From the NCBI RefSeq assembly GCF_902362185.1, contig NC_044509.1, positions 8,855,866 through 8,919,865 of the forward strand: a stretch of 64,000 nucleotides of DNA. Reading direction: 5' to 3'. The notes below the pieces were generated by a model that saw nothing but the letters and a program-made list of their open reading frames with translations, was not told where the DNA came from and did no database searches. Below, one piece after another: positions 35,395-48,070 of the stretch. The first letter of the stretch is position 1. Each line of letters begins with the position of its first letter. A program made the position numbers and the translations under genes. Source of the DNA: Chanos chanos. Lineage: Eukaryota > Chordata > Actinopteri > Gonorynchiformes > Chanidae.

Positions 35395-36998
35395 ATGTCT
35401 TACCTTTCGGTAATTAAATTTAACAGTGAGGCAAGGATGCGCAGGAGAAATACTGCGCTGATGAGAAGGACAGTAATTACTTTACTTGTACAGCAGGAGC
35501 TTGGTGTAAGTACAATACAGAAATTTTAGCAGCACAATAAGCAGTTGCTTTTGTTGTTAGGAGCCAACGTTATGCTGTAGCGGTTCTAGCTTGTACTGCG
35601 CTCTGGGCAAATATAAACCCCACCCAAGCCGTCCCCCAACAAAAATTGTGCGTCTATTGAAAGCCCCAACAGAAAAAAGGAAACACTCTGTACTAACTTT
35701 AACCGTAATTTTTAGTCATGTTATACACTAAACACATTTCAACACATTGTGACATACTTGTTAAAGATTAAAGTAGTTTCCTGTTTCTACAGGGTAACAC
35801 CAGGGGGCCATACTGCCAGTTGAATGGCAATACTCCTGTTGTTCGTCTCTTTTCTGGTGATGGAGACCTAAAGAAAGATTTCCGCCTCTCCAGGCAAACT
35901 GTTAATGCCCTAGAGGCCCTAGAAGAGGGGCATTATCATGGTTGGGGGAGAGCACTGGAGGTGGGAATTGTTCTGTATTTGCTGGCTAGTGCCACCTCCT
36001 ACCGGGTAGTGTGTGAGGCGTTTGATGTCCCACGCTCAACAGTGAGCGATATTGTCCATGGCACTGCAGAGGGAATACTCTACATTTACAGCAGGGCAGT
36101 ACATCTTCCATCGCAGACTGAGCTGGAGGCCATTGGAGCAGGGTTCGCCCACCTTGCAGGTAGTCCTGCCTTGAACCGTGTGGCTGGGAGTATTGACTGC
36201 AGCCACATAAGGATCAAGCCTCCTGCAAAATACAAAGATGACTACTTCAGCTGGAAGCTGTTCCACTCGATCCAGCTTCAGGCCATTTGTGACCACAAGG
36301 GCCGCTTCTTAAACATCTTTAGCGGCCTGCCTGGTTCTGTTCATGATGCCCGGGTCCTCAGGTGGAGCTCAGTTTATGTACAGCAGCTGTATCTCCCACC
36401 TGGCTGGTACATCACAGGTGATTGAGGCTGTCCTTGCCTTGCTGCCCCAATCTGTTTGATGACCCCGTACCGTGAGCCAATCCAGGATGCTGTGCAGGCC
36501 AGGTACAACAGGCACCTGGCAAAAGCCAGGGGTGTGGTAGAGAGGGCCTTTGGGATGATGAAGACCCGGTGGAGATCAATCTTCTTTAAGGCCCTTGAGG
36601 TAAAGAAAATATGACATATGTATGTCTGACAAGGTGCATATACTTATGATAATTAAATATGCATAAAATGTCAGTGTGCTACCCATGAGACCTGTGGTGA
36701 TTACTGAGCAGGTATGCTGAACAGTAAGTACCATCAAGCATGATTGTGTCTGTACACATAGGTAAAGCCAACCTTCGCCCCAGTGGTCGTGACCTGCTCT
36801 GCCTTCCTGCACAACCTCTGTTTTTTAAATGGAGGTTTTGTGGAGCCAGCAGACGTTCCGGGGGATGACCCTGCGGAAAATGATGGGGAGGTGCATCAGT
36901 CTGTTGCTGAACCTGGGGATAACCTCAGAAACAGACTGGCTGCCTCTTTGTCTGCACCCTCTGCAAATATTGAGGCACTAAGACACAATGACTACTGA
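35395..36998 (+). pseudogene. Harbinger transposase, three exons, one stop
   Basis: A DDE transposase of the HARBI1/PIF family. Exons inferred from splice sites and frame: 35395-35505 (MSYLSVIKFN to QQELGG, donor GTAAGT), 35793-36599 (GGTAAC start to FKALE, donor GTAAAG), 36762-36998 (VKPTFAPVVVTCSAFLHN to RHNDY). Catalytic residues seen: Asp in AGSIDCSHI, Asp in WYITGD, Glu in GVVERAFGMMKTRW. A single TGA at 36423-36425 sits where relatives have Ser of GDSGYP; the frame is otherwise open. The near-intact state suggests a young insertion. Confidence 0.85.
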
Positions 36999-37623
36999 CC
37001 TAACATAGTCTGTACCCTGGAGAGGCGTGGACAATGGGCATCATTGCCCCTCTTCTTTGTCTATAGTTGGCATATATAGTTCAATTGTTGTTTCCAAGAC
37101 TTGCTTTTTGTCTGTGTATGATGTTCTATACTTACTGCGATTTGTCTGTTATGTGTCACTAACCTTGTCCTGTCTTGCTAACACCCCACTCGTGGCCTGT
37201 ACCTTGACGTGGTGAGTGGGCTTTCAACTAAACAGGCCTTGCTTTCTCAACAAAACTTTGTTTTCTCTGATGTATCTATGATACACATCTTTTCAACAAA
37301 TGTTTTTTTTTTTTTTTAATATGCTGGAAATAATGTGATACACATCTACAGAACAGACATACATCTACTTTCCATGTCTTCCTAACTAATATGTAATCAA
37401 GTCTAATTGTTATGTATGTTGTTTTCATTTGTAACAAAAAATGTACAGGATGTAAATTTGATCTACAATATATTTCAATTGGTCCATCTGGAAGCACAAA
37501 AAAAACTATATTGCACTACTGCATCTTAAATAGATGGATACAATCTCTCACTACATCCTATTAAATTCACAACTTGTGAAAATGCCCTATAGCAGTTATT
37601 AGCTATTAATGTTATTGTCTAAA

Positions 37624-38214
37624 TCATATGAATGAGCAGAAATGAAATGATTTTACTGTTTTTTTATTTTCCAGTAAAACTTTGAGCACATCAAGTAACT
37701 TGTCCTCCCTAGCCCTGCTCTCCCTCTCCCATCTGTCTTCCCACTCCCTCATCTCACGAAACAGCCTCTCCTTCCTCTCTTGGTTCTCCTTCTCTCTTCG
37801 TTCTTCTCTGTCTTTCCGCTCTCTCTCTACCCTCTCTCTTTCTCTCCTTTCTTCCCTATTTATCCGCTCTCTCTCCTTCCGCTCCTCTCTGTCAAGTACT
37901 TCTTTCTCTTTCCTTTCTTCTCTCTCTATATGTAATCGTTCCCTCCCTTCCTGCCTGTCCTGCATACTGCGCAATATGTCCACCCACTCCATACCCCTTT
38001 TTCTTTTTGGCAGGGTTAGGGAGTGCATTGGTTGCACAGGAGGGGTAGAGACCACTTTCACATCCTGGGCAGATGAGTCCACTAGGACAGGAGGATGTAT
38101 TGCTGGCCTCTGCCCTAGTGCCTCATCCATGGGCCCATACCACTTCCAGGATGCAGCAGTGGTCTCTCCACCCTCCATGCTCACCCCAGTCCTGGGGCCC
38201 TTCAACTCCTACAG
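37624..38214 (-). CDS. Harbinger second protein, C-terminal exon
   Basis: About 193 residues. A proline/basic start (TPPVQPMHSLTLPKRKRG) is followed by a long charged helix (residues about 85-180, repeats of EERKERERINREERR type), then LLDVLKVLLENKK. Harbinger elements carry a Myb/SANT-like partner protein that helps the transposase bind DNA and enter the nucleus; this looks like its carboxyl half. An acceptor-like CTGTAG lies just upstream at about 38215-38220, implying earlier exons, but I could not find the Myb domain to the right, so it may be lost. Confidence 0.6.
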
Positions 38215-41160
38215 AACAACAGAAGCAAGTGGACCACTGAAAAAATCATACCGTTACATTCATATATAACTGCACGCAAATACATTCATGGTCTTGTGAT
38301 GTGGACACCAGAGATGTAATGATCTAAGAGTTCCTGGGTTTCTGTTTTTCATAAAGACATATGGACATTTGTGTGACATGAGCTTACCTTATACTTTTGT
38401 TTTAAATTCTACCATTTTTTTGTTTTTGTTTTTTTTGGTTGGGTCCACCCTCCCCACAAGGCCATGGACCTTAATAAATTCTCTGCAAGACAAAGGATGA
38501 CAACAAACAGTTCTCTGACTACATGTCGTAGATGTAATGCTTTACTGAACCAACATCAAATGGCTAAAACGTACTCAAACCCTCTCTGAGCTGCATGCCT
38601 GCATCCTGTAAATTGATCTTAATTGCAACTACGCCAGCTGATGAGGGCTGCTGTATCTTCATCTGTCCCTACAAAGAATAAGTCCAAAATGAAATTTTCT
38701 TAACATAGTCCATGCCAAAGCCACAATTTCAGAGATTTCTTTGGCTAACGTGACTTCACTACACCACCGCTAACACCTCAGTGCTACGTGTTCGAAAGCA
38801 CGGTTGGCAACCAAAACCAAGCTATGGCAACTACATGATCATAGGAACATTTATCTTACATGAATTCTCAAGAGCTCAGTGTGATGTAGAAGTCGCTTTG
38901 AAAGTTAACTCAATGGCGATAACTGACAGCAAACTCCACTATTATTAACTACCTTTACAGTCATGAAAGAATAACTAGTTTACTAGCATTTGCTATCGGT
39001 TAAGCTATTTGTTCTGATAAAAACAAACACACGACTACAGCAAATATCTATCAAAGTATCCCCATAAGAAAACATATGACTTGTTAGACCAAGATATGCA
39101 AATGATATTTACATTTATATTCGGAGCTGGACTTGCCACTGCCATTGTCCGCCACGTTTTTTGAAAATTTTCGGAAAGTTAGAGGTTACCGCGTTGCATC
39201 ATGGGATGCAGTAGTCGGCGAAGTGAGCTCGGGATGTATACTAGAAATTTTCGCCAGAGTAGTACATTATCCGGGTAACTGTCATGTACTGCAAAATTTT
39301 TCATGTACTGCATACTACTTTTACGTCAAAAATAGTATGCGAGTAGTATGTAGTATACCATTTCAGACACAGCCACTGTGTGTGAGTCAAGAGTTATCAG
39401 TGTAAATACGTTACCTACGTATTTAATTGTGTTTGAGTATTATAATAACGAAGGTGCACAACCCGTGGACTTTACAAGTTATAATATGAGACTGTCGGAC
39501 TGTGTTGTACAATTCTTCGGCGAGGAGTCATCCTCCTGCCAGTCTGGCAAATGAGGGAGATAGCTAACTTTTCCTCCTGCTTGCAACATGGGACAGAGGA
39601 GAAAGGACTCGCCTGCGCTGCTGCGTATTGGAACTTGTGAGTGAGTGTTTTTCCTTTTGCTCAGTGGAGTGAAGGAGTCGCTATACTGTAGGATACTACA
39701 CACACGAGCCACATACCAGGCCTGCAACGAACTTGACTGGGGTACTTTATTTAGACGGCTTTTTCTTTTTCCAGAAGGTTTTTGGTCCCATTATTTAAGT
39801 TATTGATATTTGCACGTATGTTTCATTTGAAGTGTATTTCATTTGATTTAAGCACTTGTGGAATGAAGGTAACGTAAAAGATAATTGGGTTTGTTTAAAA
39901 GCTATAAGGTAAAGCATTGAAATACTTTCTGTTTGTATTGCCACGCTGGTAAATAAGTAAATAGTTCATATAAATTTAAAATCACTTTATTGTATTTGAA
40001 TGTTTATTCATATCTAAGTTTTATAATATTAACATAGCTCTTTCCCAGAGAGGTAAGAGTGCAGTTCATTATAATGTGAGTTCAATATGCTTGGGGATCC
40101 AACACCTTAAAAGAAGAAGATAATTAAAGGAGACAATAATATATCATTTGATAAAAGAACTCAGAGTAGCTCCCTCAGTTAATGCCAATACATCAAGGGG
40201 GCGCTACACACATATTTCTGAAAGGACTTTAGTCAGTTAACTTGGCATTTTCGCTAGCTATTAGTATGCATCAGCAGTGGATTCACACAGGACCCGGGGT
40301 TATGTCCCAAATGGTTTCCAAGCTAACTGGTTTCTGTACGTGTCCACATGCTCTCTTAACAGTAGCAGTTGTGGTCTGCCTCTGTCACCAGATTCGTCAC
40401 ACATATTACTCATGATTATCAAGTTGCATCTCATATCTACTGCGGCGAACATGACTGTATAAGTGAGCAGTGAGCACTACATCACAGCCACCTATGAAAA
40501 AAGTTAGGCTAACACAGCGTGTGAAGGTGTACAGAACCAGTTAGCCTGAAAACCAGTTGAGACAGAACCTCGGTCCCAACGCCACAATTTGGTTGGCAAA
40601 TCAATATAAATCCAATGCAGCGCGCACTTTGAACTCGACTGACATTGTAGGAGTAGATTATTGTGACTGGTTTTTCTCCTGTGATAAACACAATATGCCC
40701 TATCGCATTTTAGAAAAGAAAATTCGTCTGCTGACTTCAAAGCTGTGCTTCAAGGTAATGAGTAATGAGAACCTTCACAGAAATGTAGCGGAGTCAAAAG
40801 TACAATATTTGTCTTTCAAATGTAGTTGAGTAAATGTCATAAGTTGATAAAAATTCATAAACTGACAAAGTAAAGTACACATAATCAAAAAATGTACTTA
40901 AGTACAGTACTCAAGTAAATGTACTTTGTTACTGTCGACCCCTGCCACAGAGTGAGCAGACTATTGTATGCCTACAGAGACCCTTAAAATGCAGGACTGG
41001 GTATGAAATCATCCTACATCAAGAGAAAGAGAAATTTTTGGTAAGAAAACTAACGCTGTTCATTCACCACAGGTAATTATTGGTACATTCAACTGAAATT
41101 GGAAGAAACTCTGAGAGGAGCCAAGACACAAAATGGGAAGCCCATCCTCCTCTGATTCAA

Positions 41161-41370
41161 TTCAACTTCATGTCATTTAAATTTTATTTGTGTAGCACTT
41201 TTCACAGTAGACACTGTCACAAAGCAGCTTTACAGGATGCTGAACCTGATAGCCCTAGTACTCAAGTCTAGGGCAACAGTTGCAAGGAAGAACCCCCTTA
41301 GACTGCAACCAGTACAATGTCCAGGAGCCTCAAAGGAGGCAAATGCTAAAAGTGACAAGGTTCTGATCTG
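41161..41370. repeat. LINE/SINE tail-like interspersed repeat
   Basis: ATTTTATTTGTGTAGCACTT then CACTGTCACAAAGCAGCTTT resembles a widespread fish repeat found at LINE 3' ends. It is short and broken. Confidence 0.45.
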
Positions 41371-41529
41371 AGAATCAGGTTCTGAGGAAAGATGGTCACA
41401 TTTCCCTCACAAATACCATGGCTTAAAATCAAATCTGGAGTATGACTATAGCAATGTGTGGGTCATAGGACATTCTGAGTGAAACCAAAAGTCAAGAAGA
41501 GAAGCAAAATCTATCTTCAGAGTACCATC

Positions 41530-43930
41530 GTCATCTTCATCATCATCATCATCATCATCATAATAATAATAATAATATTTATTTAGAGCCCAATATCTCT
41601 ATTTATAGTCTCAAAGGGCTTTACATGTCTATAACAAAGTCAAGAAGTCAAAATTATATCATGCATAAATTTGAGAAAATAGATAAGTCTTTAGTTTTGT
41701 ATAAAGGTATTAAGAGACTTTGCCTCTCTAACTTCTTTAGGCAAACCATTCCAGAGGAAGGGAGAGCGGTAGGAAAAGGCTCGGTTGCCAGCGGACTTCT
41801 TTTTAACTCTTGGAATGACTAATAATCCAGAATCTTGAGAGCGCAGGGTGCGAGATGGGTTATAGGGTGTAATTACGTCAGACAGGTAGGAAGGCGCAAG
41901 CCCATGTAAAATTTTATATGTTAATAAGAGGACCTTAAATCTGCCCTTGCATGAATTGGGAGCCAATGAAGGGAAGCCAGGACAGGGCTAATGTGATCAA
42001 ACTTCTTTGTTCGGGTCAGAATTCTAGCAGCAGCATTATGGACCAGCTGAAGACTATTGGTACTAGAGGCAGGCAGGCCAGAGTAAAGAACATTGCAGTA
42101 ATCGAGGCGAGACGTGACGAATGCGTGAACAATGGTTTCTGCATCAGCCATACTTAGAAAGGGCCTAATTTTAGCAATGTTACGGAGGTGATAAAAGGCA
42201 GTTTTGGTTGTGTTCTTGATATGAGTGACTAGCGAGAGACTAGAGTCAAAAATCACACCAAGGTTCTTAGCTGAAGAGTTTTGAGAGATGATGCAGTTGT
42301 CAAACTTTAGGGTAAGATCACTAAAAAGATGGTTATGTGTAGGGGGACCAATGACCAACATTTCAGTCTTGCCTGTATTAAGCATCAGGAAATTTGAAGA
42401 CATCCAACCCTTAATAGCACAAAGACATGCCTCAAGGTTAGCCAATTCAGAGCGGTCATTATGCTGGATAGGTAAGAAAATCTTAGTATCGTCAGCATAA
42501 CAATGGAAGTTAATGTTGTAACTACGAATAATGTCACCCAAAAGGGAGCATGTAAATAGAGAATAGAAGAGGGCCAAGGACTTATCCCTGAGGAACACCA
42601 TAGTTAAGCTTGTGGTATTCAGAGGTCACATTATTATTGGTTATTGGTTTTCCAGGCACTTTAACAATATAGTGTGATCGACCATGTCAAATGCTGCACT
42701 CAGATCAAGCAAAATAAGAACAGAAGTAGCACCAGCATCCATGGCTAATAAAAGATCATTAGTTACTCTAGTAAGCGCATTTTCAGTAGAGTGAAAACAC
42801 CTGAAGCCTGACTGAAATATTTCAAACAGACTGTTAGAGGACATATGGGCTATCAGCTGAGCAGCTACAATTTTTTCAAGTATTTTTGAAAGAAACGGGA
42901 GATTAGAGATCGGTCTCTAATTATTTAAGGCTTCAGGGTCAAGGTTTGGTTTTTTAAGTAAAGGCTTGATCACGGCTGTTTTAAAAGAGTAGGGTACAAT
43001 ACCAGATTTAAGTGACATATTTTGAATGTTTAAGATTGTTGGGCCAAGAACCGAGAAAAGCTCCATGTAAAGTTTAGCAGGTAGGGGATCAAGGAGGCAA
43101 GAAGCTGGTTTAGCAGAGTGCACCAATTTGGACAGTGTGTCTAGAGAGATAGGGTTAGATTGAGTTAAAGGGTGCACATCCTGACTAATCTTAGGCGCAG
43201 TAACAGAGAGCGTGCAGGCAGTCTGATTTGATAAATTAATTTGAATATTATGACGAATTAAGTCTATTTTTTGCAAGAAAAATTCAACAAAATCGTTTGC
43301 GGTAAAAGGGCTAGATTGAGGGGAGTGATTCTGGGTAAGTTTAGATACTGTATCAAAAAGGAACCTGGGGTTATTTTTGTTAACATTAATTATTTTCGAG
43401 TCATACTCGGATTTGGCTGTGTAGAGAGCACGTTTATAATCTATCAGGCTGTCGTGCCATGCAAGGTGAAAAACCTCTAGTTTGGTTGCCCGCCAGTTTC
43501 ATTCTAATTTCCTCCACACCTGCTTCAGCGCGCGGGTTTCATTATTAAACCAAGGTGTTAAGTGTTTACGTCTATTTTTTATAGTTAATGGTGCTACCAT
43601 ATCTGGAACATTATGAGGGGTAGAATTTATGCTGTCCGTCAAGTCGTTCAAAGATCTTTGCTGATCATTGAAAGAGTTGAGAGCAGTAGGAAGCAGATCA
43701 GCGAGCGCAGCAGTGGTGGAGGCATTAAAGCGACGGCAGCTACGAAAAGCGGTATCGACAATTGGTGTCAACGGAAGAGTTACTTGGAAAGTAATAAGAA
43801 AATGGTCTGAGAGGGCAGCGGAGTAAGGAGAGACGACAACGTCCATATGAATGTTACAGTCTTCAACAACCGCTGCCTTATCAGTGTTAACAACCAGGTT
43901 AGACACGAAGTCTGGATATAAGAATTAAGT
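41530..43930 (-). mobile_element. L2/CR1-type LINE, 5'-truncated
   Basis: Minus-strand non-LTR retrotransposon. Order seen: endonuclease-RT linker (43499-43906, DHFLITFQVTLP), RT start (42917-43276, KPASCLLDPLPAKL, AVIKPLLKKPNLD), finger/palm (42641-42844, FQSGFRCFHSTENAL, LLDLSAAFDMVDH), YADDTKIFL with the catalytic YADD (41921-42601), and the L2-type tail (41691-41966, LTYKILHGLAPSYLSD). Several frameshifts separate these pieces. The 3' end has a GCCC-box tail and finishes in a TTA/TGA microsatellite at about 41535-41580. The 5' end is lost at about 43930. No target duplication was identified. Confidence 0.88.
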
Positions 43931-45700
43931 ATACAGTTCTTGAAGTCCACAAACATTTACGAGAGCAAAAGACTTAGAAGGTACTTTATTAGTAGCTGAG
44001 GCAGCAACAATGAGAACAAGCACTTCAAATCAGTTAAACTTGCAATCAGACTCCCTCTGGAAGTTAGTCAACTATTAATATAGCCCAGTTGTTTTCAGGG
44101 CACCAGTCAAAAGGCCAGTGATTTAGTAATGATAATCTGCTGTACATTTCATCACCTTGGTAAACTGGAATGAAACCGGAGTATATTACACATCCAAACA
44201 TTTTTTTCCTGCCACTTTACTGTCACAAACTGGAAAGGAAGCTGGATGCATGTGCAATACCAAATTGTTTTTTTATTGAAATGTAGGTAGATCAGCATAC
44301 AAGCAGACGCAGAGCACACCAGGAAACTCAAGGGATTTACATTGGCAAACTCACAAACACTGGACAGTGTACAGGATGCTCAAACAGAGCATTACCAACA
44401 AGGACAGAATCACGGGCTATCGCCACAAGGCTTTTCAAGAGCCCAAAGTGGCACAGCTTAATCTTAACAATGACTTACAGAACATGGTCTTGAACAGCAT
44501 GGTCTTGAAAAAAGACTTTGCAAAGACTTTGTGGGTATTTATACCAACAGAAAACCAGCCTTGAAGAGCAGAACACAGGTGAAACTAGGCTTAACTGAAC
44601 TGAAACAGGTGGAACCAGCAGTTGAATTATTAACTGACTGAACAAAAGGAAACAGAGCACTAACTAAAACTGAATGCTACATGGCCATCAGAGGGGGAAA
44701 GTAAGAACCCGGAGTAAGATACAAACCTCTACAAAACTACTTTGTGATCTCTGAGTGGCAACACCATACAAGATTAGTGTTGAGGTCAATGGCAATCTTA
44801 GAAAATGTATGATTATTTTTAGCCAGCTCCTTTAAATTTGCTTTGAAGTCAGTCACTCTGGTACCCTGATAACATTGGACTAAGGTCATTAGTGTCGCTA
44901 CCCTCACATTTTCTTTAAAACATTACCAGAGCTCTTTCAACAGGGACCTCAGGTACCTTGAAATACAAGGATTCTTAATGGCTTATCCCCCTCCAGGGAC
45001 GATAAACAGACATTTAATATGATTTGAGCACTGTTTTTTTTGGGGGGGGGGGGGGGGGTTGGCTGAATCTGGTAGGAAAGGTAAACTAACAGCAGAAGGA
45101 GACATTTCTTCTAAGAGTTTATTGTCCCAAACGCAGTTTGTGAAGAGTGGTATCACCGAAATGACTGACTCCGCAGTTGGTGCCAAAATGATACATGGAC
45201 TTTAATAAATTGGTCTGTGATAATTAGCTATTTTTTGTTTGTTTGTTTTTGTTTTTTTGTTTTTTTCACTGAACTCACCAACTGACTTATTGGAAAATTT
45301 GAATGGACAAATGATAAAGGAATGTCCAGCAGAATTGCTCACAGTTTGAGAAGTACACCATCACCCTGTTAATGCTAGTACTTTTTCTTTCAAAACAAAA
45401 TTTCTCTCTCTTTATAAACCGATTTTTGGTTTAATTGGTCTTATGACACTTTAATTAGGCCCCCAGTCATGTTGGCATATGTTAAAATGCAAATAAATCA
45501 CAGAGTTCCATGTCAAATAATACTAAATTAAAACTCTGAAAATCAAATCACGATTCTGATATGATCTAATCAAATTGTCAGGATGATATAATAAATAATA
45601 TTATTAGCTTTCAAATAGTTTCAGCCACAAAATCTTGTGCACGCAAACCATGATTAGACAAAAAATTGTGGGGTCAAACCTAGAGTTTTTCAGATGTTCC
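43931..45700. other. Intergenic sequence with a diverged repeat
   Basis: 44290-44590 resembles 49280-49510 (shared GAGCATTAC-AACAAGG, GGCTATCACCAC-like, ACAATGACT, GTCTTGAACAGCA), so both hold copies of one unclassified repeat, possibly LTR-derived. A poly-G run lies at 45044-45058. No gene is seen. Confidence 0.45.
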
Positions 45701-46057
45701 TGTCACGGCTGGTGGTGTGGTTCAGGACCCAAGTGCAAGACACGATGGTTGAAGGTGACAAACGGAAGGCTTTAATTAAAATGAAGACCATAATACAGTG
45801 CAAACTAATAACAAACGCCAATAACAAAACGGTGCAGCATGACAGCGCGCAAAATACACAAACAACGATAGACAAAGTACAAGGCAAACACTAGGACTTA
45901 AATAGAAGGAGAACTGAACAGGGCAAAACAGGATTGGGTGAAATTAACAAGGTAATAATGAGACAAACGGGAACAGGTGAGGGGCGGAGACAGACAGAGA
46001 ACAGGAGCACAAAGACATGTCAAACAAAAGTCCAAAATGGCGGTGCAGGTTGTGACA
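45701..46057 (-). mobile_element. Solo LTR, TGTCAC family, copy 2
   Basis: 357 bp, an inverted relative of 3531-3890. Its ends are TGTCACGGC and GTTGTGACA, with a perfect 5-bp duplication GTTCC (45696-45700, 46058-46062). The TATTTAAG-like box and the ATTAAAG near the 3' end correspond to the first copy. Confidence 0.85.
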
Positions 46058-46746
46058 GTTCCACAAAACTGCTAGCTAGAGTTAGGGACGGTTTTCTTTT
46101 TGGTGCCTTAAATGTCCTGCAGTGCAATACTTTGTCAATTACTTTTCATATGATTGAACATTTGTTGCGAAAGAGTGTACCACATCTAAATGCTATTCTG
46201 ATCATTCAAGTGACTCTTTCTTAAAATGGTCTTGGTGCACCCTTTATTACTTATGCAGTCATTTTCTTAAATTCTCAGAACAAAGACATCTTCCGGGCAT
46301 AGGATGAAAATTTCTCTTTTAAGGTTCAGAAAACAGATTAGTCTTCAAAATATTTGTTCAGAAAGGATAAAGCTGCTACTTTTGTGTGGTAACATATTGT
46401 TTCTTTTGGACCTTAATAATATTTTCACCTTGGAAAAATAGAGAAAATCCCTTTGTCCTTATTATGGGACTATAGTGAGCTGCTAGTGAGCTGCCCTACC
46501 TGTATAGATTTCACCCCGTTTATCATTTGAGTACATATATACACACCATTGTATTGTCACCTCTTTGTCTGTTTCTTGTCTGGTGCTGGCCATCAGAGTA
46601 TATGTATGTGTGCTGGTGCTCCATGTCTTTTGATCCAGTCTACCGTTGATGTCTATGTGCCAGTGTGTTAGAGCACTGGAATGTTTGTTATATGTGTAGA
46701 GGTGAAGTTGTTGTTCTTCTGTTGGTTTAGATCTCTGCATTCAATT
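46058..46746. other. Intergenic sequence
   Basis: No gene or clear element seen. Confidence 0.5.
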
Positions 46747-46789
46747 TAGAGGCAAGAGCAGACTTAACTCATCTTTCTTTATTTGAACA

Positions 46790-46831
<42 letters not shown>

Positions 46832-47062
46832 GTTGCTTTCTTTCGTAGTACTTTGGGTTTTCCATTGGTTCTTTTGAATTTTTCTCATTTAATGTATACT
46901 TCCTGTATATTAAAAAATGCACTAACACTCATGTCTCTGTGCTGTTCTTTTGGCCTGTCCGGTACAGTCATTTAATATGCAGCTATGAATTCTCTCAAGA
47001 AGAATTTGTTGTAGTCAAAACAAGTGGAAACATACATATATCTGATTTTATATCAAAATATC

Positions 47063-48070
47063 CTAGTGTACCAAAGTAAGATATGAAGATGATGGCTCAA
47101 ATATTTTGAGTGTTAATATGTGCTTCACTGATACTCTGAACCAAGGATAAAACAGCGCATATATTATTGGGTTCACGCATGAGTTCATACTCATAAGCCA
47201 GGCAAAAAAATTGGTTAAGGATGATGTAGAATTCAAACCACCTGCAACCACAATGGAAATGTAATATGGTACCCAAGAGAGCATATAAATTGCAACAACT
47301 ATACCTAAAGTTTTTGCTGCTTTCCTCTCAGACTTAGAAGCCACACCATTGTCCTCAAATGTGAGATTTACTTTAACAGACTTAATGACATTAGCCTGAT
47401 GTCTTGCAATGCAAAATATCCTCATATACAGGGAGCACACAACAGAACATGGTGCAATTAAGGAAACAAAAAGGTCAATAATAACCCAAGTGAAGCTGAT
47501 GATGAGCACACACTCTCCATAGCATGTGCCATGTGTCTCTGGATAAAATAAATGATTAAACAATATGCCCAAAGAGTAAAAAAGAGAACAAGACCAGCAA
47601 ATTAATATGCAAATCAAAGTTTTACCTGTCGTTATTAAACAAGTATAGCGAAATGGATCACTCACAGCGATATAGCGGTCAATGGATATGAAAACCATAT
47701 TGCCTAGAGATGCTGATATAACAATATAGCAAATCAACGGGTAAATGGAGCAAAACACATCCCCAAAGTACCAGCAATTTTCAATTAGTCGAATGGCCTC
47801 CAAGGGCATGACAAAAAATCCTACAATCAGATCTGATACAGCCAGAGAGAGGATGAGGAAGTTGGTTGGAGTGTGGAGCTGCTTGAAGTGAGAAATAGAG
47901 ATGATCGCCAGCAGGTTCAAGAACACTGTTAACACTGACAAAGAGGCAAAATATATGTACATCATGATGTTTTCTCCATTAGTCCGCAAAGCCTTCATAC
48001 AAGAAAGGTTTTGAAGTGGAAAGCAATACTGAATTTGTTGGTTTTCTTCCACTGTAAGGCTGTTATCCAT
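47063..48070 (-). CDS. Trace amine-associated receptor, D5.42 type, intact
   Basis: 335 residues from the MDN start at 48070, sister of the 31829 gene. Visible: sequon N21LS, D2.50, C3.25 at 107, DRY at 131-133, Asp199 at 5.42 (VIIDLFVSLIAPC), P5.50 at 207, fingerprint NSCVNPIIYALFYPWF. TM6 reads SWVP instead of CWVP, so the usual Cys at 6.47 is Ser. Residue 3.32 is Cys. The TM3 tract PLICYIVISAS and the loop tract TFEDNGVASKS are shared with the 53994 gene rather than only with its sister, suggesting gene conversion. Confidence 0.93.
   Translation of the reverse strand: MDNSLTVEENQQIQYCFPLQNLSCMKALRTNGENIMMYIYFASLSVLTVFLNLLAIISISHFKQLHTPTNFLILSLAVSDLIVGFFVMPLEAIRLIENCWYFGDVFCSIYPLICYIVISASLGNMVFISIDRYIAVSDPFRYTCLITTGKTLICILICWSCSLFYSLGILFNHLFYPETHGTCYGECVLIISFTWVIIDLFVSLIAPCSVVCSLYMRIFCIARHQANVIKSVKVNLTFEDNGVASKSERKAAKTLGIVVAIYMLSWVPYYISIVVAGGLNSTSSLTNFFAWLMSMNSCVNPIIYALFYPWFRVSVKHILTLKIFEPSSSYLTLVH

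Larger units (their letters stand above)
35157..39373 (+). mobile_element. PIF/Harbinger DNA transposon, 4.2 kb
   Basis: The left end GCTGTGTCCGAAATGGCATA and the right end (reverse complement) GCTGTGTCTGAAATGGTATA form the terminal inverted repeats. Subterminal CATACT/AGTATG repeats follow at both ends. Two divergent-pair genes typical of Harbinger lie inside: a spliced transposase on the plus strand and a Myb-protein-like second gene on the minus strand. A 3-bp target duplication is not clear at the ends as drawn. Confidence 0.85.
34237..40944. mobile_element. hAT-type DNA transposon with a Harbinger inside
   Basis: The ends are related inverted repeats: left CAGAGGTGGACAAAGTAC, right (reverse complement) CAGGGGTCGACAGTAACAAA. 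They are flanked by a perfect 8-bp duplication CCACAGAG (34229-34236 and 40945-40952), the hAT hallmark. Removing the nested Harbinger leaves about 2.5 kb in two arms (34237-35156 and 39374-40944). I recognise no hAT transposase in the arms, so it is probably a non-autonomous element. Confidence 0.85.

Noticed and set aside
35820-36425. A host HARBI1-like gene
   Set aside because: It sits between Harbinger terminal inverted repeats with the partner gene, so it is a transposon gene and not the domesticated host gene.
37682-38269. Plus-strand Ser/Leu-rich frame of 195 codons
   Set aside because: It is the mirror of the charged minus-strand Harbinger partner protein; runs of CTCTCT-type codons explain the open frame.
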